Of a stretch of DNA of 64,000 nt, positions 1 to 10,271 are shown in pieces. How positions within the stretch are numbered: the stretch's first letter is position 1; each line of letters starts with the position of its first letter. Source of the stretch: Bradyrhizobium guangdongense (GTDB lineage: Bacteria > Pseudomonadota > Alphaproteobacteria > Rhizobiales > Xanthobacteraceae). Position numbers and translations under genes: made by a program. The notes under the pieces were generated by a model. That model saw only the letters and a list, made by a program, of their open reading frames with translations, did not search any database and was not told the origin of the DNA. The stretch covers positions 5,766,001 through 5,830,000 of the forward strand of contig NZ_CP030051.1 of NCBI RefSeq assembly GCF_004114975.1, written 5' to 3'.

Positions 1-248
1 AGGCCGGCCACGCTGCGAAACCACTGCTCCTTGTCCGCGAGTGCCGACTTCATCCGCTTCAGGTCGTCTGCGGTGGTCTCCTTGATGATGACGCCCTCGG
101 CCACGAAGGGAGGCTCGACCGCGAAAGCCGAAGCGCCGATCAACGATGCTCCAAATCTGTCTGCAATGTCCCGGGCGATGCGGACTTGACCTTCCGCCTG
201 CTGCTCGGGGTCAACGTAGACCATCACGGTCGCGATCGTCATCGGCAT
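1..248 (-). CDS. Universal stress protein, N-terminal part (cut by window edge)
   Basis: The minus strand opens at ATG 248 (a second in-frame ATG lies at 242) and stays open to base 1, giving about 82 residues of a UspA-fold protein. The start reads MPMTIATVMVYVDPEQQ, the usual first beta strand of the family, followed by the helix containing RIARDIADRF and the second strand LIGASAF. A GGAG about 6 nt before ATG 248 supports that start. UspA-type proteins are cytosolic stress proteins and several are oxygen-controlled. A FixK-type box lies at 302-315, 54 nt upstream. It is transcribed away from the permease at 381. The C-terminal part, and any second Usp domain, lie outside the window. Confidence 0.85.
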   Translation of the reverse strand, partial: MPMTIATVMVYVDPEQQAEGQVRIARDIADRFGASLIGASAFAVEPPFVAEGVIIKETTADDLKRMKSALADKEQWFRSVAG

Positions 249-301
249 GGCTCCGCTAATTGATGCGCTTCCACTTTTTGGCACCTCTCGCATGCGTCCA
301 A

Positions 302-315
302 TTGACCCAAATCAA
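302..315. promoter_or_regulatory. FixK/FNR-type box, TTGACCCAAATCAA
   Basis: Perfect TTGA-N6-TCAA palindrome, 9 of 10 bases of the FNR core TTGAT-N4-ATCAA, in the 132-bp divergent region between the universal stress gene (start 248, minus) and the APC permease (start 381, plus). It starts 54 nt upstream of the stress gene start, which suits class II activation (centre near -41.5) with a leader of about 20 nt. The protein that binds is inferred. Confidence 0.7.
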
Positions 316-380
316 GAGGCTGCGCGCCAGGCCCGCTGATATAATCTCTCGGAATTCAGCCCTCGCTTGCAATGACGTGA

Positions 381-1619
381 ATGGAAACAGTGCCGCAAGA
401 TCGGATCCTGCCTGCGGCCGGTTTGCGACGGCGGCTGGGGCTGCCATTGCTGGTCCTCTACGGGACGGGGGTCACCGTGGGAGCCGGGATCTACGTCTTG
501 ATCGGCGCCGTTGCGGGCCATGCAGGCGTCTACGCCTCGTGGGCGTTCGCATTAGCGGCCGCTGTCATGGCCTTGACGGCCGCCTCGTATGCCGAGCTCG
601 CCACCCGCTACCCCGTCAGCGCCGGGGAAGCCGCCTACGTCCGTGCCGCATTCAACTCCCGATTTCTATCCAGGACCGTCGGCTCATTGAGGCTCGCCAT
701 TGGCATCATCTCGGCTGGGGCGGTGACCGTCGGGGGTGCTGGCTACTTAGGCCAGTTGATCACACTGCCTGCACCAGTGATCGTCGTGGCGATCGTCGCT
801 GCCCTCGGCGTGGTCGCCGCCTGGGGCATTCTCGAATCGGTAATGCTCGCGGGGTTTCTGACGTTGATCGAGACGGGCGGACTGGTATGGATCATCGTAT
901 CCGCCATTCATTCGGATGTCTCGTTCAGCTCCGCGCTATTTACGCCGCCCCCGCTCGACGGCGGTACCTTTTCCGGAATCACCTTTGCCGGCGTGCTGGC
1001 ATTCTTCGCCTTCGTCGGTTTCGAGGACCTCGCCAACGTCGTGGAAGAGGCCAAGAGCCCACAACGGGATATCCCCTGGGCTATGGCACTCACGCTGCTG
1101 ATCACGAGCGTGCTTTACGTCCTGATCGCGGCGATTTCAGTCAGCGCCGTACCGCCGAGCGTCCTTGCCGGGTCAACGGCGCCGCTGAGCCTGGTCTTCG
1201 GCGCCGTGGCGCGCATAAGTCCGACGACGTTCAGCGTGATCGCGGTCGTGTCGACGCTCAACACCGTGCTCGCCCAGATGACCATGACGGCGCGTGTCAT
1301 TTATGGCATGGCACAACAAGGCGACCTGCCCGGACTTGTAGGACGTGTCCATTCGCGAACCGGGACGCCGCTGATCGCCACGGGGATGGTCATGCTGAGC
1401 GTTGCGGCTCTCGCGCTGATATTCCCGCTGGAACGGCTGGCAGAAGGTACGTCTCTTGCGACGCTGTTGATGTTTGCCGTTGTCAACCTGTCTCTGCTTC
1501 GAATCCGCGCGCGGCACACTCGATCCGATCCAGCGGCCGTCCGCGTCCCGCTCTGGATAGCGTCCCTTGGTCTCGTCTCCTGCGTGCTCATGATCGGAAC
1601 CGCCCTTTTCACGGCATAA
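381..1619 (+). CDS. APC-superfamily amino acid/polyamine permease
   Basis: The 412-residue protein is almost wholly hydrophobic with about 12 membrane segments. The first segment carries the APC signature GTGVTVGAGIYVLIG at residues 30-44, followed by YAELATRYP with the conserved helix-3 Glu, and FVGFEDLANVVEEAKSP in the middle, both typical of amino acid permeases. It probably imports an amino acid or amine across the inner membrane; substrate unknown. The start ATG 381 follows the FixK-type box by 66 nt. The next gene begins 8 nt after its stop, so the two are probably co-transcribed. The length (412) is at the short end for the family. Confidence 0.85.
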   Translation: METVPQDRILPAAGLRRRLGLPLLVLYGTGVTVGAGIYVLIGAVAGHAGVYASWAFALAAAVMALTAASYAELATRYPVSAGEAAYVRAAFNSRFLSRTVGSLRLAIGIISAGAVTVGGAGYLGQLITLPAPVIVVAIVAALGVVAAWGILESVMLAGFLTLIETGGLVWIIVSAIHSDVSFSSALFTPPPLDGGTFSGITFAGVLAFFAFVGFEDLANVVEEAKSPQRDIPWAMALTLLITSVLYVLIAAISVSAVPPSVLAGSTAPLSLVFGAVARISPTTFSVIAVVSTLNTVLAQMTMTARVIYGMAQQGDLPGLVGRVHSRTGTPLIATGMVMLSVAALALIFPLERLAEGTSLATLLMFAVVNLSLLRIRARHTRSDPAAVRVPLWIASLGLVSCVLMIGTALFTA

Positions 1620-1627
1620 CAAGACCG

Positions 1628-2737
1628 ATGGGAAAGAACAGTCAATCGCAGCCAATGTTTCAAACGACACAATTTCCCGATCGAAGGCTGGCTCGGACCA
1701 CTCTTGCAGTGGTCATCGGGCTGGGCGTTGCCGTCTGCGCGTTCATGGCGAAGCCTTTCCTCGGCGCGCTCGTCTGGTCCACGACGCTTGCAGTCTTGTT
1801 CGTCCCGCTGGACATGGCCATCAGCAAGCGCTTGGGGTCGCGTAGTCTTTCGGCGCTGACGACGGTGACGGTGACCGCCTGCATTGTGGTCGTTCCTGCG
1901 ATCCTCGTAGCGGAGACCTTGCTCAACGAGGCCGTCCGGAGCGCAACGCTCGTCGTGCCGATGTTCGACGCGGAGGACTGGAAACGTTTCATGGGCGGGC
2001 ATCGTTGGCTTGCCCCGGCGCTGCAATGGATCCACGACAAGGTGGACTTTGCGGATCTGATGCGAACGGCTACTTCGGCGCTTGCGACGGGCAGCGGCTC
2101 CGTCCTGCGGGCCTCCTTTTCCGGAGTGGCAAACCTGCTGTTGACCTTCTATTTCCTGTTCTATCTGCTGCGCGATCGGGAAAGGATAGCGGACGCCGCG
2201 CGGCTCTATCTGCCGCTCTCGGAGCCGGAGTTTTCGCAGGTCAGCGTTCGGGTGACCGATACGATCTTCGCCACGGTCTTCGGGACCATGGCGGTTGCCG
2301 CGCTGCAGGGCGGCCTCGGGGGCCTCATGTTCTGGTGGCTGGGGCTGCCCGCCCCTGTGTTCTGGGGTGTATTGATGGCTCTTCTCGCCATCGTGCCGTT
2401 TCTCGGCGCCTTCGTGATTTGGGCGCCGGCTGCCGCCTTTCTCGCGCTGAGCGGCGCCTACACATCAGCCGTCGTGCTGACGATCTGGGGCACTCTCGTC
2501 GTCGGCCTCGTGGACAATGTTGTCTATCCGATCCTGGTCGGCAACAAGCTTCGAATGCATACGATGCTGTCGTTCATCGCCGTCGTCGGCGGGCTCGTTC
2601 TCATGGGCGCACCGGGCGTAGTGCTTGGCCCGTTGCTGCTCGCGGTCACCCTGACATTGGTGCAGATCTGGCGGGGTCGGCTGGCAGCCCCGATCGATGC
2701 ACCACCGCAACAGCGTGACGCAGTACAGGTTCCGTGA
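1628..2737 (+). CDS. AI-2E family (PerM/YdiK-like) membrane protein
   Basis: The 369-residue protein starts at ATG 1628, 8 nt behind the permease stop; the same frame is open far upstream but those codons overlap the permease and are rejected. It has the AI-2E family layout: two N-terminal membrane segments, a soluble middle part with the MFDAEDWKRF region, then a C-terminal block of five to six segments including FYLLRDRERI, ALLAIVPFLGAFVIWAPAA and the conserved NVVYPILVGNKLRMH (residues about 295-310). Family members export small molecules or ions; some are Na+/H+ antiporters, and AI-2 transport is established for only a few. Its stop overlaps the next start (TGATG), indicating translational coupling. 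Confidence 0.85.
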   Translation: MGKNSQSQPMFQTTQFPDRRLARTTLAVVIGLGVAVCAFMAKPFLGALVWSTTLAVLFVPLDMAISKRLGSRSLSALTTVTVTACIVVVPAILVAETLLNEAVRSATLVVPMFDAEDWKRFMGGHRWLAPALQWIHDKVDFADLMRTATSALATGSGSVLRASFSGVANLLLTFYFLFYLLRDRERIADAARLYLPLSEPEFSQVSVRVTDTIFATVFGTMAVAALQGGLGGLMFWWLGLPAPVFWGVLMALLAIVPFLGAFVIWAPAAAFLALSGAYTSAVVLTIWGTLVVGLVDNVVYPILVGNKLRMHTMLSFIAVVGGLVLMGAPGVVLGPLLLAVTLTLVQIWRGRLAAPIDAPPQQRDAVQVP

Positions 2738-3999
2738 TGGATTTCCTGAATCCGAGCCTGAATTCCGAGGTGATCGGCGTCGTCGTTGCACTCGGCATCG
2801 GGCTCCTGATCGGCCTCGAGCGGGAACGCCGCAAGGGCGAGGGTCCAGGGCGCTCGCCTGCCGGGCTGCGCACCTTTGCGGCCGCATCACTCGCCGGCGC
2901 CATCAGCGTGATGATCGGTGGCAAGGGTCTGCTGGCGGTCGTGACCGCCGGGATCATGGTCCTGGTTGCGATCGCTTATCTGCGGTCCAGGAGCGACGAC
3001 CCCGGTTTGACGTCGGAGACCGCACTCATCCTGACGGTTCTGCTCGGCGGACTGGCCACGCAACGTCCCGTCTTGGCCGCTGGCGTTGCCGTTATCCTGG
3101 CCATTCTGCTCGCGGCACGTGCGGCATTGCACGACTTCGTTCACAAGGTGCTCAGCGGCGACGAGGTTAAGGATGGCCTAATCTTTGCCGCTGCTACGCT
3201 CGTTGTCTTACCCTTGCTTCCGGATCAGCCGGTCGGCCCGTTTGGCGCCCTCAATCCACGCGCCATCTGGATCATTGTCATCCTGGTGATGGCGATCGGC
3301 GCCGCAGGGCATGTTTCAACACGTTTGCTCGGCGCAAAAGGAGGCCTCGCGATCTCAGGGTTCGCCTCGGGTTTCGTCTCCAGCACAGCCACCATCGGAG
3401 CGATGGGCGCCCGCGCTCGCAAGGCGCCGGAGTTGCTCGGAGCCGCTATCGCCGGCGCAACGCTTTCCACGGTCGCAACGATCGTGCAGCTTTTCGCGGT
3501 TCTCGCAGCCACGAGTCTGCCCACGCTGCAAAGTCTGCTCGTTCCGCTCCTTTGCGCCGGTGCGGCCGCAACGCTCTACGGCGTCATCTTCACGGTCAAG
3601 GGCATGAGGGAGACCGGCACAGCCGAGTTCGAGCAAGGACGTGCTTTCAGCCTTCCGTCCGCCTTATTGCTGGCTTTGACGCTTTCCGGAGTCCTCCTGC
3701 TCTCCGCCAGCCTGCGGGAGGCCTTTGGAGAAATCGGCCTGGTTGTCAGCGCGGCTGTAGCCGGGCTAGCAGATACGCATTCGCCCGCTGTCGCCGCAGC
3801 CAGCCTCGCCGCCTCAGGCAAGGTCAACTCCACGGACGCTGTCGCTCCGGTACTGGCGGCGCTGTCGACCAATACTCTCAGCAAGATCGTCGTCGGCTGG
3901 GTCAGCGGCGGGCGCTCCTTCGCGCTGCGGCTGATCCCTGGCCTCGTTCTGGTCATCGCTGCCGCATGGGCTGGCGCCTGTTTGGTCTCGATCTCCTGA
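2737..3999 (+). CDS. MgtC/SapB N-domain plus DUF4010 membrane protein
   Basis: The ATG at 2737 shares a base with the preceding TGA; a GTG three bases earlier (2734) is the alternative start. The 420-residue integral membrane protein begins with the MgtC motif GIGLLIGLERERRKGEG (residues about 19-35), then SPAGLRTFAAASLAG, as in the MgtC/SapB family, and continues with a DUF4010 membrane domain (GFASGFVSSTATIGAMGARAR near 210). Proteins of this fused type are common but of unknown function; MgtC itself is linked to Mg2+ limitation and ATP synthase control. It forms the third gene of a tight three-gene transport operon behind the FixK-type box. Confidence 0.8.
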   Translation: MDFLNPSLNSEVIGVVVALGIGLLIGLERERRKGEGPGRSPAGLRTFAAASLAGAISVMIGGKGLLAVVTAGIMVLVAIAYLRSRSDDPGLTSETALILTVLLGGLATQRPVLAAGVAVILAILLAARAALHDFVHKVLSGDEVKDGLIFAAATLVVLPLLPDQPVGPFGALNPRAIWIIVILVMAIGAAGHVSTRLLGAKGGLAISGFASGFVSSTATIGAMGARARKAPELLGAAIAGATLSTVATIVQLFAVLAATSLPTLQSLLVPLLCAGAAATLYGVIFTVKGMRETGTAEFEQGRAFSLPSALLLALTLSGVLLLSASLREAFGEIGLVVSAAVAGLADTHSPAVAAASLAASGKVNSTDAVAPVLAALSTNTLSKIVVGWVSGGRSFALRLIPGLVLVIAAAWAGACLVSIS

Positions 4000-4105
4000 T
4001 GGCGCAGCGCGGCTATCGCTCACGACTGCCCCAGGCATTTGGTCCGCTGTTGGGGAAATCCGCTCCTACACCTGCCATTCGATCCCCGCGCGGCGAAGCC
4101 TGCGC

Positions 4106-4543
4106 TCACTGCTGCGGGACCGAGATCTTGGTTCCCCGCATGAACGCAATCATCTCCTCTGGAGTGACCTTTCCATCCTTATTGCTGTCCATTGCCTTGA
4201 AAATGCGTTCGTGCGCGACCTGAAACTCCGGCAATGAGACGGTCCCGTCCCCATCCGCATCCATCAGCGCGAAGATCATACGGAACATGGGCGGTGGGCC
4301 CATCGCCTCGCCGCCCATCATCATACGCCCCTTCATCCCGCGCCCCATCATGTCCATCATATCTCCCCCGTGCATCGCGCCCTGCCGCTCCGTGCCTTGA
4401 CTTGCAGGAGGATTCGTCTGCGGGGATGCGGTTGTCTGCTCCTGGCCGGGATGATGGGCGTCGTGGTCGGCTGCCGATTGAGCGAAAGCGGGATGGCTCA
4501 AGCTGGCGAGTAGCAGGGCCGCAGCAATGGTTTGGCTTCGCAT
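4106..4543 (-). CDS. Exported EF-hand protein
   Basis: The 145-residue protein starts with a clear signal peptide (residues 1-22, cleavage after AFA) and is thus periplasmic or secreted. A low-complexity His/Gln/Met/Gly linker (residues about 25-85, with HDAHHPGQ and a Met-Gly stretch GRGMKGRMMMGG) leads to two EF-hand loops near the C-terminus: DADGDGTVSLPEF and DSNKDGKVTPEEM, both with Asp/Asn at positions 1, 3 and 5 and Glu at 12. It should bind Ca2+; the Met/His linker could bind copper or another metal. A perfect TTGA-N6-TCAA box lies 58 nt upstream of ATG 4543. Confidence 0.85.
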   Translation of the reverse strand: MRSQTIAAALLLASLSHPAFAQSAADHDAHHPGQEQTTASPQTNPPASQGTERQGAMHGGDMMDMMGRGMKGRMMMGGEAMGPPPMFRMIFALMDADGDGTVSLPEFQVAHERIFKAMDSNKDGKVTPEEMIAFMRGTKISVPQQ

Positions 4544-4600
4544 GGTGGTTCTCCGGCTTTGTTGTGCCGTAACAACCTGTCGAACGCCTCCGAGTTCGCT

Positions 4601-4614
4601 TTGAGCCAGGTCAA
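4601..4614. promoter_or_regulatory. FixK/FNR-type box, TTGAGCCAGGTCAA
   Basis: Perfect TTGA-N6-TCAA palindrome in the 212-bp divergent gap between the EF-hand gene (start 4543, minus) and chaB (start 4756, plus). It starts 58 nt upstream of the EF-hand start, the same spacing seen at the other minus-strand genes of this region. Nothing else recognisable is seen in the gap. Confidence 0.65.
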
Positions 4615-4755
4615 TACGCAGTGGAACATCGCGACGATCAGCGCGCCGCGGGACCGCTCAGGTTCGATGCTCCTTAGAAAGGTTAGCTTGTCAGGAACGA
4701 CCGGACGCCTCGATCCGGCATTCTTGAAGGCCTAGGCCACCCCGCGAGCGGGACA

Positions 4756-5112
4756 ATGCCCTATAGCTCAAACGAAGACCTTCCCGTTGGCATGCGGCGT
4801 CATTTGCCGCCTCATGTTCTGGACATCTACCGGGAAGCGTTCAACCAGTCCTTTGCCTCGCATGTCGGCGACGTCCGGCAGGAAGAGATCGCCCATCGCA
4901 CCGCCTGGTCGGCAGTAAAGCGCTCCTATATGAAACGAGAGGATTACCGGCGCTTGTTACGACCACGCAAATTCAATGCCTCACGCACCTCGTCGTCTTC
5001 CACAGCGTCCTTGATCGCACGATCCACCGGCTCCGTTTCGACGACGCGCCCTCCGCGATGCGGAGCGGGGCGTTCCGCCTCTTGTTTCGCAGCACTCTCC
5101 TGCGCCGCTTGA
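4756..5112 (+). CDS. chaB: ChaB family protein with long C-terminal tail
   Basis: Residues 1-70 match ChaB closely: MPYSSNEDLP, then LPPHVLDIYREAFNQSF and REE/RQEEIAHRTAWSAVKRSY, the conserved helices of the family. ChaB proteins are small (about 76 residues in E. coli), once proposed to regulate the ChaA cation antiporter; the function is not settled. Here the frame runs on for about 45 Ser/Thr/Arg-rich residues (from about 74) that do not resemble ChaB and overlap the oppositely oriented gene 4944-5126 by 169 bp. Loss of the original stop or a frameshift near 4950-4960 is likely. It faces the FixK-type box at 4601 from 142 nt. Confidence 0.75.
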   Translation: MPYSSNEDLPVGMRRHLPPHVLDIYREAFNQSFASHVGDVRQEEIAHRTAWSAVKRSYMKREDYRRLLRPRKFNASRTSSSSTASLIARSTGSVSTTRPPRCGAGRSASCFAALSCAA

Positions 5113-5126
5113 CCACTCTTGCCCAT
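4944..5126 (-). CDS. Small acidic/basic hypothetical protein (60 aa)
   Basis: The start ATG 5126 has a strong ribosome site (GGAAGGAG, 7 nt spacing), better than most genes nearby, which is the main reason to believe it. The protein is hydrophilic, begins MGKSGQAAQESAAKQEAER and ends DDEVREALNLRGRNKRR; no family recognised. It overlaps the 3' part of chaB tail to tail. A FixK2-type box (TTGC-N6-TCAA) lies 62 nt upstream. The same frame is open further upstream to 5369, but that part lacks a ribosome site. Confidence 0.6.
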   Translation of the reverse strand: MGKSGQAAQESAAKQEAERPAPHRGGRVVETEPVDRAIKDAVEDDEVREALNLRGRNKRR

Positions 5127-5187
5127 TGCGCACACTCCTTCCCACTCCTTGGCAAAATAACGATAGCAAGCGAGTGAAATGCCATTG

Positions 5188-5201
5188 TTGCGCCCGATCA
5201 A
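5188..5201 (-). promoter_or_regulatory. FixK2-type box, TTGCGCCCGATCAA
   Basis: Fits the rhizobial FixK2 consensus TTG(A/C)-N6-(T/G)CAA exactly, though only 8 of 10 bases of the stricter FNR core. It starts 62 nt upstream of the start of the 60-residue gene at 5126, in the 193-bp gap below the glycosidase gene. The spacing matches the other boxes of the region. Confidence 0.5.
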
Positions 5202-5319
5202 ACCTGGGGCTGCCATCTGTCGAGCAGCCGTTTCGCCGGGGTGAGGTGGGACGCGCGGGAACGCCGGCTTAGACGTGACGAGGACGCCGGCGAGCAAACT
5301 GTTCCGCGCCTTGTCGCAA

Positions 5320-6660
5320 TCAGATCGCGGTTGAAACGGCAGCAGCGTGGATACTCTCTGCCGCGGCATTGACCCGGGTCATCATCTCAGTCAGCTCATC
5401 GTAAACCCGGTCTTCGATGGTCACCGTGCCGAAATTGGAATTCTCGCCGTCAAAGCGGCCCTCGGCCGGTTGATCGGCATGCTCAAACCAGTGATAGCCG
5501 ATCACATTCGGCTTGCTGAGGGCTGCCACCACGTAGCCCTGGAAGGCCCGGGCGCGCTCGGTCTGGGTAGGCACGCGTGGTCCGGCTCCACTCGAATTCG
5601 GCAGGCCCGCATCATCGCCGCGGAATGAGAATTCCGAAATCAGGCACGGCCTGCCGGCGGCGGCGTAAGCATCGATGACCGGCCCCGGGTCGAAGTCGTA
5701 GCAATTGAAGGAAACCACATCCAGGTGACGACCGGCCGCGGCAATCACGCCGCTGAGCGGTTGATATCCGAACCGCGAGCCGAGCACGAGATGATTGGGA
5801 TCGGCTGCCTTGATCGCCGAGACGCACAGTTCGAAATACTTGTCGGCCACGACGGCCACGAAGGCATCGCAATCGGCCGAGAAGGCCTCGCGGGAGGGAT
5901 CTGCCAAGTTGGCCTTGGTCTCGATCGCATCGTTCAGGACGCCAGGCCGGAGTCTGACAAATGGCGCCACGACGTGCTCGATCCTGCCGAACTCCTCCCA
6001 AGATCGCGCTTGTGTGCGCCATACCGTGTTGAATTGGGCAAAATCCCGATAGTGCGCCTGCAGAGCCGAGATTGCGGCAATCCTGCCCGGACGATGCGAT
6101 GGCAGGTTCAGAAACAGCGTCAGAAGCTCATCAGTGCCTCGCCAGTCGGGCGACCAGTAGAGCTCGTTGTCGATGAAGGTACCGAGCAGGCCGGGATCGT
6201 TGCGGCGATGCCTGCAGCGTTGATGGGCGCTTACGCGGATATGCGCCGAGAATTCGGGATCGTAGACATCCGGAAAGATCTGATCGCGGCGATGCAGGCG
6301 AAAGGACGCGCCGAGCTCCGCGGTTGGCGTGCTCGCCAGCAATTGCGATCCCGCACTGGCGACGAGTTCATCCGACCAGCAGCCGACCGTGTTGAACTTC
6401 CAGCTCGCCAGCCGGTTGGACGTCGCGGTGCGCCAGATCTGCGGGCTGCCGTACTTGGCCGTGCAGGCCTTGGCGTAAGGCACGCGATCGGTCCGTCCGA
6501 CGTGGTCCTGATCGAAACGGATGTTATTGACGCCCTTGGAAAGAAAGCGGCCACCGTCGGGATCAACGAGCCAGAATACGCCGTTGCGCTCGGCAACGCG
6601 GAAGAAGCCACTTCCAGTGAGCCCGTTGTCGACGACCCCACCCCACTTCGTTCTCTGCAA
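5320..6660 (-). CDS. Agarase-like glycoside hydrolase (clan A fold)
   Basis: A 446-residue protein when started at TTG 6660, which has an excellent ribosome site (GGGGAGG, 6-7 nt spacing). The frame is open to 6861, but the extra 67 codons read as non-protein sequence across the divergent promoter. The N-terminus FWLVDPDGGRFLSKGVNNIRF is the entrance of agarase-like TIM barrels. Putative catalytic residues are Glu166 (FIDNELYW) and Glu343 (CLISEFSFRG), with YHWFEHADQP near the C-terminus. There is no signal peptide, so it should act in the cytoplasm on imported sugars or on an internal polysaccharide. Family placement near GH50/GH86-type enzymes is tentative. It is divergent from the GH1 gene, and a FixK-type box lies 64 nt upstream. 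Confidence 0.75.
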   Translation of the reverse strand: MQRTKWGGVVDNGLTGSGFFRVAERNGVFWLVDPDGGRFLSKGVNNIRFDQDHVGRTDRVPYAKACTAKYGSPQIWRTATSNRLASWKFNTVGCWSDELVASAGSQLLASTPTAELGASFRLHRRDQIFPDVYDPEFSAHIRVSAHQRCRHRRNDPGLLGTFIDNELYWSPDWRGTDELLTLFLNLPSHRPGRIAAISALQAHYRDFAQFNTVWRTQARSWEEFGRIEHVVAPFVRLRPGVLNDAIETKANLADPSREAFSADCDAFVAVVADKYFELCVSAIKAADPNHLVLGSRFGYQPLSGVIAAAGRHLDVVSFNCYDFDPGPVIDAYAAAGRPCLISEFSFRGDDAGLPNSSGAGPRVPTQTERARAFQGYVVAALSKPNVIGYHWFEHADQPAEGRFDGENSNFGTVTIEDRVYDELTEMMTRVNAAAESIHAAAVSTAI

Positions 6661-6723
6661 CTGTGGCCTCCCCCGACGAGCAACCAACTTTCTTGATTGG
6701 TCGCACGGCCCTATCCGGGCCGC

Positions 6724-6737
6724 TTGACCTATCTCAA
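6724..6737. promoter_or_regulatory. FixK/FNR-type box, TTGACCTATCTCAA
   Basis: Perfect TTGA-N6-TCAA palindrome between the agarase-like gene (TTG 6660, minus) and the GH1 beta-glucosidase (ATG 6840, plus). It starts 64 nt from the former start and ends 103 nt from the latter. It could drive both operons, but spacing favours the minus-strand gene. Confidence 0.65.
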
Positions 6738-6803
6738 TACCATTCGGAACCAGCCTGACTATCAATACTCCGAAACCCAACGGGCTCGCACGCAACGGCA
6801 TAG

Positions 6804-9148
<2,345 letters not shown>

Positions 9149-9149
9149 G

Positions 9150-10106
9150 ATGCCACCGGTCCAGATCGTAACCCTGACCATCAACCCCGCCGTCGACATC
9201 TCGACGTCGGTCAGGAAGATGATGCCCTTCACCAAAATGCGCTGCGCGGAAGCCCAGCGCGATCCCGGCGGAGGCGGAATCAACGTCGCCAGGGTCCTGA
9301 CGCGCCTCGACATCGACGCGATCGCGATCTATCCGGCCGGAGGCGCCACCGGGCAAACGCTGGCGCGGCTGGTCGAGCGCGAGTCCGTGCGCAGCATCGT
9401 GATCCCGACCGCGAACGATACCCGCGAGGACATCACCGTCTTCGACGAGACGACCCGCGAGCAGTTTCGTCTGGTTTTTCCGGGGGCCTCGCTCAGCGAA
9501 TTCGAATGGCAGCAGTGCCTCGACGCCGTCACGCGCATCAGCTCCGAAGCTGCATTTGTCATCGCCAGTGGCAGCCTGCCCCCTGGAATACCGGTCGACT
9601 TCTACGGACGGGTGGTCCGGGCATCGAAAGGAGCGGCCAAGGTCATCGTCGATACGACCGGTATTTCGCTGAAGGCCGCCTTGGATGCCGGCGTTTATCT
9701 CATCAAGCCCAATCTTCACGAGTTCCAGGATCTCGCCGGCATTAGCACCGAGGACGAGCCTGCGCTGCTCGAAGCAGGGCGCAGCCTATTCGCTCGCCAC
9801 CGCATCGAGATGATCGCGCTCTCGATGGGCTCGCAGGGCGCCCTGCTCCTGACGCGCGACATCGCCTTGCGCGCGAACGGCCTTCCGATCGAGCCCGTTA
9901 GCGTCTCCGGGGCCGGCGACAGCTTCCTGGGAGCGATGGTTTCGAGCCTGGCACACGACGGCGACCTCGAAGCGGCTCTGCGCTATGGCGTCGCCGGCGG
10001 TTCGGCCGCCCTGCTGAGTCCCGGCACGGGGCTATGTGTGAGAGAGGACATTCATCGTCTCGCTTCCAGCGTGGAAGTGACTGCCATCGTCGGCTATCAT
10101 GCCTAG
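9150..10106 (+). CDS. pfkB: 6-phosphofructokinase, PfkB type (hexose kinase family)
   Basis: 318 residues of the ribokinase/PfkB fold. The N-terminus VQIVTLTINPAVD aligns with E. coli PfkB; DPGGGGINVARVL (about 35-47) is the substrate-binding signature and SGAGDSFLGAM (about 252) holds the catalytic Asp and anion hole. It may phosphorylate fructose 6-phosphate or a related sugar phosphate (1-phosphofructokinase and tagatose 6-phosphate kinase are close relatives). ATG 9150 directly follows the glk stop and fits the family start; TTG 9141 is the alternative. Many rhizobia lack a phosphofructokinase and use the Entner-Doudoroff route, so its presence here is notable. Confidence 0.88.
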   Translation: MPPVQIVTLTINPAVDISTSVRKMMPFTKMRCAEAQRDPGGGGINVARVLTRLDIDAIAIYPAGGATGQTLARLVERESVRSIVIPTANDTREDITVFDETTREQFRLVFPGASLSEFEWQQCLDAVTRISSEAAFVIASGSLPPGIPVDFYGRVVRASKGAAKVIVDTTGISLKAALDAGVYLIKPNLHEFQDLAGISTEDEPALLEAGRSLFARHRIEMIALSMGSQGALLLTRDIALRANGLPIEPVSVSGAGDSFLGAMVSSLAHDGDLEAALRYGVAGGSAALLSPGTGLCVREDIHRLASSVEVTAIVGYHA

Positions 10107-10271
10107 CGACGACGTGGATCAGTTGCCGAGTGAACGCCAATTGCTGAGATCAGCAGCTGGTTTACGGGCAACTGTCCGCGGCTGCGCTTCGGCCAACCGC
10201 ATTGCGTCGCCTTATCTTGCTCTGGACCAGGTCGATCAATATCCCGGGTATGACGAGCCAGCGCGTATACG

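Noticed and set aside
260..1627. Open frame extending the AI-2E gene upstream
   Set aside because: Arg/Ala-rich sequence overlapping the APC permease; the real start is ATG 1628.
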